Source: Chloroflexota bacterium
GTDB taxonomy: Bacteria > Chloroflexota > Anaerolineae > Caldilineales > Caldilineaceae
NCBI GenBank assembly: GCA_016861025.1
Contig: BOKO01000002.1
Location: forward strand, 62,001-126,000
Direction of reading: 5' to 3'
DNA length: 64,000 bases
Both the position numbers and the translations under genes were made by a program. Below, piece by piece: positions 10,229-22,199 of the stretch. The notes beneath the pieces were generated by a model that searched no databases, was not told the DNA's origin, and was given only the letters and a program-made list of their open reading frames with translations. How positions within the stretch are numbered: position 1 is the first letter of the stretch; the number at the start of each line of letters is the position of its first letter.

Positions 10229-11629
10229 TCACCATTGACGACGGCGCATCGGTGGGAGGTAGTGGCGGTCGTAGAAGTCGCGTTGCGACGAGCGCGCGCG
10301 CATGAACATCACACTTGTGATCAATCCCAGAATCCCGATCCCGCTGGCGCCGGTGAAAGTCAGACAGAGCAACATAATCATCAGATTCTGCGTCGTCGGC
10401 GCCAATGCATTGACGAGCTGAAAGACCGGCGGCGTCGGCGTGACGGTGGGCAATGGCGTCATCGCCGCCGCTAACGCCACTGGCGGTTCGGTTGGCGCCG
10501 CAGTGACCACGATATAAGCCGGCGCCGCAGCGTTCGGTTCTTCAATGGATGCAAGGGCCTCGTCGCCGGTTTGGGCGAATGCAGGGTCCTCTGGCGCGTC
10601 AAACGAAGAGGCGCCGCTGCGCGGGTCGCCGGGAATCGGTGTGACCACGATCGGTGTAGGCGGTGCAAACGGGTCGATAGTTGGCGTTGGCGTAGCTAGT
10701 GGTGACTGTGGAATCGGATTGCCGAACTGGTCGAACTGCTGAATCGGGTTGCCGAATTGGTCAACTTGCGGAATCGGGTTGCCGAATTGGTCGAACTGCT
10801 GAATCGGGTTGCCGAATTGGTCAACTTGTGGGATCGGGTTGCCAAACTGGTCAAATCGTTGAATTGGATTTCCGAATTGGTCAACTTGTGGGATCGGGTT
10901 GCCGAATTGATCGAACTGCGGAATTGGGTTGCCAAATTGATCGAACTGCTGCGGAGCAGACAACGGGCTGGTGAAAGGATCGGGCTGCGGCGGAATCGGG
11001 TTGCCGAATGCATCGAACTGTGGCTGAGGCAATGGGCTGCCAAACATGTCGGTCGCCTGTGGCTGAACAATCGGGTTGCCAAAAGCATCGGTGGGGACTG
11101 CTGGCGGTGCGTTGGGATCGAGGGTTGGAATGATGCCAGGCGCGCCAGGCGTAGGTGTGACATTGGGGCCATAGCCGCAACGATCGTGCGCTTCGCCGGG
11201 CGTACCGTCGGTTGTCACCTCCAGCAGGCGAAAACAGTACGCCACCCCAGGCTGCATTCCGGTCGTCACTGCAAAGCTGTATTGTGCGGGCGTGGAGGGG
11301 CTGCCTTTGGCCGGAGCAAAATGAATCCGATGGTACGCGATATCCGGCTCGTCGGCGCGTTTGCACTGCACCTCAAAGCCTTTCACATTGAATTCGCTGC
11401 GCGTGCCCCACTGCAAAATGACCGAAGCTGGATTGGAGATGACGTAGAAGTAACTCAGTTCAATAGCAGCCAGCGCCGGTCGAGCCAACAACATCAGGAT
11501 CACAAGCATCAGTCCGCTCAATCCCGCCCAGAGACCGATCTGCGAGCGTTTCAGGCGTTTTTGTGATTGTTGGGCGTTCGTGATTGAGTCTGATTGTTGC
11601 ATCGCTTGGATGGAATTGCTTTCTTTCAT
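10229..11629 (-). CDS. Repeat-rich surface-anchored protein
   Basis: A 466-residue protein of unknown function. A hydrophobic segment at about residues 31-54 (GLMLVILMLLARPALAA) is a signal peptide or anchor ending in a plausible AxA site. Residues about 56-150 look like a fibronectin-III-type domain (VILQWGTRSEFNVKGFEV, with paired Cys). A Pro/Gln/Asn-rich region follows, with eight tandem 10-residue repeats of type QFDQFGNPIP, then Thr-Pro linkers. A C-terminal membrane helix (MIMLLCLTFTGASGIGILGL) is followed by a basic tail. The layout suggests an extracellular stalk anchored in the cell envelope. A second protein at 22196 has the same plan with a different repeat. Confidence 0.8.
   Translation of the reverse strand: MKESNSIQAMQQSDSITNAQQSQKRLKRSQIGLWAGLSGLMLVILMLLARPALAAIELSYFYVISNPASVILQWGTRSEFNVKGFEVQCKRADEPDIAYHRIHFAPAKGSPSTPAQYSFAVTTGMQPGVAYCFRLLEVTTDGTPGEAHDRCGYGPNVTPTPGAPGIIPTLDPNAPPAVPTDAFGNPIVQPQATDMFGSPLPQPQFDAFGNPIPPQPDPFTSPLSAPQQFDQFGNPIPQFDQFGNPIPQVDQFGNPIQRFDQFGNPIPQVDQFGNPIQQFDQFGNPIPQVDQFGNPIQQFDQFGNPIPQSPLATPTPTIDPFAPPTPIVVTPIPGDPRSGASSFDAPEDPAFAQTGDEALASIEEPNAAAPAYIVVTAAPTEPPVALAAAMTPLPTVTPTPPVFQLVNALAPTTQNLMIMLLCLTFTGASGIGILGLITSVMFMRARSSQRDFYDRHYLPPMRRRQW
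10711..10950. repeat. Eight in-frame 30-bp tandem repeats
   Basis: Units begin at 10711, 10741, 10771, 10801, 10831, 10861, 10891 and 10921, with exact 30-bp spacing. Read on the minus strand they encode the 10-residue consensus Q-(F/V)-DQFGNPI-P. Base differences are mostly silent or alternate F/V, suggesting expansion by unequal crossover or slippage followed by selection on the peptide. The array lies inside the surface protein gene. Confidence 0.95.
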
Positions 11630-11790
11630 GTCCAGATTTTACCACGCACACATCTGGAAAAGCATACGCTATTCGGTGTATTGCGATTACCTGTTCTGAC
11701 TGATCCGAATGATGTCGCCTGAAAACCGGGTTTGTTCCGACTTTGACGCTGCATCGGCTCGCATGTCATTCTTGCGTCTTGTTCCCAGCG

Positions 11791-12426
11791 CTATTGGCTG
11801 ACCAAGTGGGCGATATCGGCGGCGATGTCGGCTTTTGGCGCATCGTGTGGGAAGATCTCTCGCATGTTGTTCTGTTTATCGATCACATACACGAATGCCG
11901 TGTGATCGACCAGATAATCCGCGGCGCTTTGCGAGGCGGAGAGGGCGTTCTTTTCGGCATAGACGCCGTAATCTTTTTTCACCTGCACGAGTTCCTCTGC
12001 AGGAATGTGCACGCCATAGAACTCTGGGTTGAATGCGCCGACATAAGCCGCCAGCCGTTGGGGTGTGTCGCGCTCAGGATCAACTGTGATAAAAATAAAG
12101 GCTGTCTGGCTGCGCTCATTTTCTTTTAGCGAATCATAGACGCCTTTCATGTTGGCAAGTGTGAGTGGGCAGACATCCGGACAGAAGGTGTAGCCGAAAA
12201 ACACCACCTTCACGCGTCCTTCCATTTCAGACAAGGAAAACGGCGTATTGTCCAGGTTGACGCCATTGATCGGTGGTGCAGGAATGATCGGATTGTAGGG
12301 TGTGCCGCGCAATTGATATTCTTGGGCGCAGCCACCGAGAATCAGCGCCAGCAATAGAAACAAACCCGGCAACAAGGCGGCTGGCGCGCCGTTCCACAAT
12401 CGTGCATCAACTCGAAATCGTGTCAT
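11791..12426 (-). CDS. SCO1/SenC/PrrC-family copper chaperone lipoprotein
   Basis: A 211-residue lipoprotein with a signal ending in LILGGC (acylated Cys33), placing it outside the membrane. The thioredoxin-fold SCO domain carries the copper ligands CPDVC (Cys82, Cys86) and the conserved His in DHTAFVYVID. VVFFGYTFCPDVCPLTL and FITVDPERDTPQRL are diagnostic. SCO proteins help metallate the CuA site of cytochrome c oxidase or act as thiol reductases. The ATG at 12424-12426 follows the stop of the upstream thioredoxin-like gene by four bases, so the two form an operon and may act together in copper or thiol handling. Confidence 0.92.
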   Translation of the reverse strand: MTRFRVDARLWNGAPAALLPGLFLLLALILGGCAQEYQLRGTPYNPIIPAPPINGVNLDNTPFSLSEMEGRVKVVFFGYTFCPDVCPLTLANMKGVYDSLKENERSQTAFIFITVDPERDTPQRLAAYVGAFNPEFYGVHIPAEELVQVKKDYGVYAEKNALSASQSAADYLVDHTAFVYVIDKQNNMREIFPHDAPKADIAADIAHLVSQ

Positions 12427-12430
12427 TCTA

Positions 12431-13084
12431 TCAAGACTCGCCATTTTCATCGGATGACAGAAGCGTCGCCAGCAGTTCGCAAAATTCTTGCTGGCAGGCA
12501 GTCGCCATCGAACTGTTGTACCATACGCGCATTTCATAGCTCAACGCCGTAGTCAATTCAACGTAACGCTGTTGAGCGGCTGTGCTCTCATCATCTGCCA
12601 ACAGATCGTATTCGGGATAACGATTGAGCCAGGCGGCAAGGTTCCCTTCGACTTCTGCGGGGCGCGGCCCCCACTGCGCTTGCAGTTCCCACTCGTCATC
12701 GAAAATCAAGAACTGTGGCAGCACCCATTCTTCGATGGCGTTCATGACATCGAGATCGGGCGCCAACGTTGCGAGCGGCGTCAGGTCGCCCGCTTCGGAC
12801 AGGACGCGCAGCTGGATGCGCAGCGAGGCATCGATCAGCCGGGCGATCACTGGCAGGACAGCAATGGTGTCCGGGTCTTCATCGGTCACGATGGCGACGA
12901 CGTTCAGCATCTCGCCGTATGTTGTCATCGCATATTGCGCGGACGGCGTCAGGCGGCTCTCTGCGTAGCGCATCTCCAGCAACCGCCCCCGATCACCCTG
13001 CACTGCGCAATATTCTGCAAACGTCAGGCATCGCTCAAATGCCATCAGTTTGTCGTCTTGCAAGACCGTCAGTGCACCGACCAT
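12431..13084 (-). CDS. Thioredoxin-fold protein lacking the active-site cysteines
   Basis: A 217-residue cytoplasmic-looking protein with no signal. The C-terminal half resembles a family of thioredoxin-like proteins in which VLPQFLIFDDEWELQAQWGPR follows a cis-Pro strand. In relatives the redox motif lies after the first core strand. Here that position reads VVAIVTDEDPDTIAVLPVIA, with no Cys-x2-Cys. The domain is therefore probably structural or binding rather than an oxidoreductase. The start at ATG 13082-13084 is supported by AAGGAA nine bases upstream. It is four bases from the SCO gene and is likely its functional partner. Confidence 0.6.
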   Translation of the reverse strand: MVGALTVLQDDKLMAFERCLTFAEYCAVQGDRGRLLEMRYAESRLTPSAQYAMTTYGEMLNVVAIVTDEDPDTIAVLPVIARLIDASLRIQLRVLSEAGDLTPLATLAPDLDVMNAIEEWVLPQFLIFDDEWELQAQWGPRPAEVEGNLAAWLNRYPEYDLLADDESTAAQQRYVELTTALSYEMRVWYNSSMATACQQEFCELLATLLSSDENGES

Positions 13085-13180
13085 GTCTGTGCAATTCCTT
13101 GTTTGCTTGTTCGAGTCCTCATCAATAGCCTTTCGACTGCGGATTTCAAACCGCAATTTGACTATACCATACGAGCGCCA

Positions 13181-15318
<2,138 letters not shown>

Positions 15319-15322
<4 letters not shown>

Positions 15323-15809
15323 TCAAGCACGATCAGCACAGCGTTTTGCTCGACGCGCTGGCCGGGCGACGCCACAATCGACTTGACGACGCCCGACCGG
15401 ATCGAGCGTATTTCGTTCTCCATCTTCATCGCTTCGAGGATCACGAGCGGCTGTCCTTCCTCGACTTGATCGCCTGGATTAACCAATGTTTTGACCACCA
15501 GACCGGGGATCGGCGCTGTGATCGCCAGCTCGCCTTCAGGCAGGGTGGGCATTTTGCGCGCCTGGTTGAGACGCCGGCTGCGCTCATCCTGCACCTGAAC
15601 CTGGAACTGACCGCTGCGAATCGTCACCGTGTAATTAAAGCGATCCGACGTGACGAGCATCTCGTGGCTCTGACCACCGAAGAGCACACTGTACAGTTCT
15701 GGCAGACCGCTGCGGACGATATCGACATCCACCGGTTCGCCGTCCAGCAGCACCTTTCCGTCGCCGATCTCCACTTCGTATTCGTTGTTGCCGATGCGTG
15801 CAAAATATT

Positions 15810-15816
<7 letters not shown>
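15319..15816 (-). CDS. accB: Biotin carboxyl carrier protein of acyl-CoA carboxylase
   Basis: A 165-residue carrier. The C-terminal biotinyl domain holds the canonical EAMKMEN site, whose lysine is biotinylated, within ITAPIPGLVVKTLVNPGDQV and VIVASPGQ-type flanks (SIVASPGQRVEQNAVL). The N-terminal 90 residues are a beta-rich docking region, as in three-subunit acyl-CoA or propionyl-CoA carboxylases. It starts with GTG at 15814-15816, overlapping the biotin carboxylase stop by four bases (GTGA), which implies translational coupling and stoichiometric synthesis. It carries CO2 between the biotin carboxylase and the carboxyltransferase encoded nearby. Confidence 0.92.
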
Positions 15817-17330
<1,514 letters not shown>

Positions 17331-17351
17331 GGGTCGGTTTCCTACATTCCT

Positions 17352-17927
17352 TCAAATCCGTTCTCGATGGACGCGCGCCGCCACGACGACGCGGTCGTAG
17401 TGCAAAGGCAACGGCAGCAACTCGGCGCTCTCATGCCACTGCCCAAACAAAGGGTCGCCCGGTCGCAAGATCAGTCGTCGGAAACGCCAGACGGTGACAT
17501 CGGTCGGGTGGCCGATGCCTGTTTTGAACTCGTCCTCGACGATGCCCTGTATGCGCCCAATGCCGGAAAGATAGCGCGTCTCCCACGCGCCATAGGGCAG
17601 GCGTCCGTCGGCTTGCGGCGCACAGGTGACGCGCACGCGCACGGCGCCGCAATTGATAAGCAGCACAGCGGTCTGCTCATCATCCGCCGTCATCAGCTCT
17701 GCTTCGACGATCTGCCCGGCGAAGGCATAGATCGCCGGCGCTACGTTGATGAACTGCGCCGGCAGCGCTTCTTTTTGCACGGCAAACCAGCTCTCCGCCG
17801 AGACATCGGGCAGCAGCACGCCGGCGTCGAGCACGACGCTCAGCGGCTCCCCCTGTCGGATGCCGGGATAGCCCATCAATTCGTATTGATACGCTGAAAG
17901 CTCAAATTCGATTTCAGGCAGCGCCAT
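17352..17927 (-). CDS. Conserved hypothetical protein in the carboxylase operon
   Basis: A 191-residue soluble protein with no recognised domain. It is predicted mostly beta, with short motifs LMGYPGIRQGEPLSVVLDAG, PYGAWETRYLSGIGRIQ and DVTVWRFRRLILRPGDPLFG. There is no signal peptide, membrane segment or cofactor motif. It lies between the carboxyltransferase and biotin carboxylase genes, 21 bp from accC, so an accessory or assembly role in the carboxylase is plausible but unproven. Confidence 0.6.
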   Translation of the reverse strand: MALPEIEFELSAYQYELMGYPGIRQGEPLSVVLDAGVLLPDVSAESWFAVQKEALPAQFINVAPAIYAFAGQIVEAELMTADDEQTAVLLINCGAVRVRVTCAPQADGRLPYGAWETRYLSGIGRIQGIVEDEFKTGIGHPTDVTVWRFRRLILRPGDPLFGQWHESAELLPLPLHYDRVVVAARVHRERI

Positions 17928-17954
17928 AGTTAGTGCTTTTCGCTTGGAGAGTAT

Positions 17955-18018
17955 GGAGATTGAGAGATTGGAGATTGATCTCGTTGCACGGAACGCTAAT
18001 CTCCCAATCTCCTAATCT

Positions 18019-18020
<2 letters not shown>
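17955..18020. repeat. Palindrome of GGAGATT words before accC unit
   Basis: The left arm (17955-17976) repeats GGAGATTG/AGAGATTG. The right arm (17998-18020) is AATCTCCCAATCTCCTAATC. They pair imperfectly around a 21-base loop in the gap between the carboxyltransferase gene and the downstream hypothetical gene; the right arm touches the carboxyltransferase stop codon. There is no T-tract. It is the same kind of iterated-word palindrome as at 4848, 40488 and 60138. Confidence 0.7.
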
Positions 18021-19578
<1,558 letters not shown>

Positions 19579-19605
19579 TATCTGCCTGCCTTTGCGTCCT
19601 GTCAA

Positions 19606-20658
19606 TCACTTTTCAGTTGGGTTGATCTCGATCACGATCTTGCCGAACATGTCGCCTGCCACCAGACGTTCCATTGCCTGCCGGAAATCCGCCATCGCAA
19701 AAACGGAGTCGATCACCGGGCGCAGCCTGCCTTGAAAGACGAGCGTCATTACTGTCAAATAGTCGTCCTGCGCGCCCATCGTGCTGCCGATGATGCGCAG
19801 CTGTTTGCCAAAGATCAGATTCACCGGCGTCTGCGCCAGATAGCCGCTCGTGCCGCCAACGGTCACCAGCCGGCCGCCCCGACGCAGCGTGCGCAGGCTT
19901 TCTGTCCACGTCGCCTGTCCAACATTATCCACCACCATGTCAACCCCTTCACGATGGGTGGCTTCGTAGACGGCTTTCGACCAGGTTGGATGCGTCGAAC
20001 GGTCGATTGCCCAATCTGCCCCAAGCTTCTGCGCTTGCCGCGCCTTCTCAGCGTTGCCGGCGATCACATAAACCTCGGCGCCAGCAAACCCGGCAATCTG
20101 AATCGACGCCGTATTGACGCCGCCGCCCGCGCCGACAACCAACACGCGCTCGCCTGCACGTAGCCCGCCAGCGACGACCAGATTATGCCACGCCGTCACA
20201 TAAACCAGCGAAGCCGCGGCCGCTAGTCGCATGTCGAAGCCATCGGGCACAGCGATCAAATTGCGAGTGGGCACGGCCACGAAGTCGGCGCACGCCCCGC
20301 GCACATGCTCGCCGATCAGATGTGCGCTGCGACAATGATTGTGGCGACCGGCAATGCAGGCGCGGCAGCTCCCACACCAAAGCAGCGGGTTTGCCGTCAC
20401 GCGTTGACCAACGCGCCAGCCCGTCACATCGCTGCCCACCGCCGCAATCTCGCCGCTGAAATCACTGCATGGGATGTGCGGCCAGACCAGGTCAAGCCCT
20501 TTCCAGCCGATGCGCACAAAATTGTCGAGCCGATTCAGCGCTGCATACGCCACTTTGACCACGACGCCATCGGGCGCTGGCTCCGGCGTGGGCAGTGTAT
20601 CACGTAGCTGATAGACTGCCAACGACGGATCGTGGTGTTCAAAAACTATTGCTCGCAT
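19606..20658 (-). CDS. Zinc-type MDR alcohol dehydrogenase/quinone oxidoreductase
   Basis: A 350-residue medium-chain dehydrogenase/reductase. The GroES-like N-terminus has a structural zinc site with four Cys (CGSCRACIAGRHNHC). A Rossmann fold follows, with VLVVGAGGGVNTASIQIAGFAG. The usual catalytic zinc Cys-Gly-His near residue 40 is not evident (LNRLDNFVRIGW), so it may act as a quinone or enoyl-thioester reductase rather than a zinc alcohol dehydrogenase. It lies 27 bp upstream of the carboxyltransferase and may be the first gene of the carboxylase operon, which would fit acyl-CoA metabolism. Confidence 0.85.
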   Translation of the reverse strand: MRAIVFEHHDPSLAVYQLRDTLPTPEPAPDGVVVKVAYAALNRLDNFVRIGWKGLDLVWPHIPCSDFSGEIAAVGSDVTGWRVGQRVTANPLLWCGSCRACIAGRHNHCRSAHLIGEHVRGACADFVAVPTRNLIAVPDGFDMRLAAAASLVYVTAWHNLVVAGGLRAGERVLVVGAGGGVNTASIQIAGFAGAEVYVIAGNAEKARQAQKLGADWAIDRSTHPTWSKAVYEATHREGVDMVVDNVGQATWTESLRTLRRGGRLVTVGGTSGYLAQTPVNLIFGKQLRIIGSTMGAQDDYLTVMTLVFQGRLRPVIDSVFAMADFRQAMERLVAGDMFGKIVIEINPTEK

Positions 20659-20712
20659 CGCTGTCTTGAGTCCGCTGTTGAACCATCCATCTCTGTTGCA
20701 TCGTTGAATGCG

Positions 20713-21108
20713 TCATCCGCCAAAGAGTACGAGCAGAGTGGCGACAATCGCACCGCTCAACATGCAAAGACTAAGAAACACCACCGAGATCAGGATCAGC
20801 GCACAGCTCATGGCGATATTTGCCGTGGCCGCCCGGGCGCCGGTTAACGCTGTCAAGCCGGCGCCGGAGACGCCCAATCCGGCGCTGGCGCAAAGCACCG
20901 CTACAAAGACGCCGGCAGGCAACTCCCATCCCAAGACGATATAGGTGATGTACAGTCCGATTACGCCGCCCGCAATCCCGGCAGCCGCACTGATCAAAAT
21001 GATCGGCAACGACGGTCCCGAATCGTCGAAGTCACTTTCCCTTTCGTCGAACAGGAGGTCGTTGTCCGTATCATTTGGGGATACGCGTACGGAAAATTCT
21101 CGTGACAA
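20713..21108 (-). CDS. Small membrane protein of unknown function
   Basis: A 131-residue protein with an acidic cytosolic N-terminus (NDTDNDLLFDERESDFDD) and three to four hydrophobic segments from about residue 34, rich in Gly/Ala (LIISAAAGIAGGVIGLYITY-like, then a GAGLTAL segment). There is no recognised domain. It stands alone, 54 bp upstream of the MDR gene on the same strand, and could be co-transcribed. No function can be assigned. Confidence 0.55.
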   Translation of the reverse strand: MSREFSVRVSPNDTDNDLLFDERESDFDDSGPSLPIILISAAAGIAGGVIGLYITYIVLGWELPAGVFVAVLCASAGLGVSGAGLTALTGARAATANIAMSCALILISVVFLSLCMLSGAIVATLLVLFGG

Positions 21109-21224
21109 GGTGGCTCCTGCGCGCCGTCATTACCGGATCGATTCCAATTGAGCCATGACAGCAGCTATTCTACACGATTGCCCAAACCGCGCCAAAGGCG
21201 AATAGAGAATCGGGACAACTTGGT

Positions 21225-21253
21225 TTGACGCTGCGCTCTTCGTCATGTAATCT
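21225..21253 (+). promoter_or_regulatory. Candidate birA promoter
   Basis: TTGACG (21225-21230), a 17-base spacer and TAATCT (21248-21253) sit about 95 bp before the birA start. The -35 matches consensus at five of six positions. It would also serve the following overlapping genes to at least 27901. Confidence 0.45.
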
Positions 21254-21347
21254 TTTCTCATATTACGCGTTCTTATGCATTACGCTTGCTGCAATCTTGA
21301 ATGCAAAACGATGTTCATTCAAAAGCACAAAACCAAACACACAAAAA

Positions 21348-22199
21348 ATGATCACAACATCCAACCAGCATCCAGTCCTGAATATCGCCCGCATGGCCGT
21401 CGCTCTAAAAGACGCAGCGATCGGCCATGACATTGACTATTTCGCCAGTGTGCCAAGCACGATGCAGGTGGCGCATCAGTTGGCGACGGACGCTTCGATC
21501 CGTTCCGGCGCGCTGGTGGTGGCGGAAGAACAGACCGCCGGGATCGGTCGCCATCAGCGCCGCTGGGAAGCGCCAACAGCGCAGGCGCTGCTCGTGAGCT
21601 TGATCCTAAAAGGCGAACATCTACCCGTCAATCTGGCGCAGCTGCCCATGATTGCAGGCATTGCTGCGGTGCGGGCGTTGGCTGCCGAACTGCCCGAATT
21701 GACGGATGATCTGGGGCTGAAATGGCCCAATGACATCATGCTCGGCGAAGACCTGGCAAACGCAAAGAAAGTTGGCGGCATCTTGATCGAGACTTCCTAT
21801 GTGCAAGAACAGGTCGAATACGCTATCGTCGGCATCGGCATCAACGTCAACCAGACGCAGGAATCGCTCCCGCAGGTTCCGCCCAACGTTCCGCCGCCGA
21901 CCAGCCTGCGCCTGGCAGTGGGCCGCACGATCGACCGTACATCGCTCTTGATTGCGCTGTGCCGTGCCTGGGAGGAGCTTGTTACGCCGCAAGATTCGCC
22001 ACATGATATCCACCACGAATGGCGTAATCTGCTGCTGACGTTGGGGCAGCCGGTCACGGTGATCCTTCATCGCGACGGCGAGCGTCAGCTGAACGGCGTC
22101 GCCGTCGATGTGACAGCCGATGGCGCCCTGGTGGTGATGGATGAGCTCGGACGTTCGCATCTGTTGGATGCAGGAGATGTAACAACACGGCTGCCGTGA
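21348..22199 (+). CDS. birA: Biotin-[acetyl-CoA-carboxylase] ligase
   Basis: A 283-residue class I biotin protein ligase without the N-terminal DNA-binding domain, so it is enzyme only. The biotinyl-AMP binding loop is GRHQRRW (residues 67-73; consensus GRGRxxR). KWPND (125-129) and KVGGILIE (141-148) follow, then a C-terminal SH3-like cap. It attaches biotin to the lysine of the EAMKMEN carrier, and that carrier gene lies only 5.5 kb away on the opposite strand. The start at ATG 21348 (MITTSNQ) was preferred because the longer frame is Phe/Ser-rich and begins within the promoter. Confidence 0.92.
   Translation: MITTSNQHPVLNIARMAVALKDAAIGHDIDYFASVPSTMQVAHQLATDASIRSGALVVAEEQTAGIGRHQRRWEAPTAQALLVSLILKGEHLPVNLAQLPMIAGIAAVRALAAELPELTDDLGLKWPNDIMLGEDLANAKKVGGILIETSYVQEQVEYAIVGIGINVNQTQESLPQVPPNVPPPTSLRLAVGRTIDRTSLLIALCRAWEELVTPQDSPHDIHHEWRNLLLTLGQPVTVILHRDGERQLNGVAVDVTADGALVVMDELGRSHLLDAGDVTTRLP

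Noticed and set aside
10711..10950. Regular 30-bp repeats considered as a CRISPR array
   Set aside because: There are no unique spacers; units are contiguous, a multiple of three, in frame, and encode a conserved peptide.
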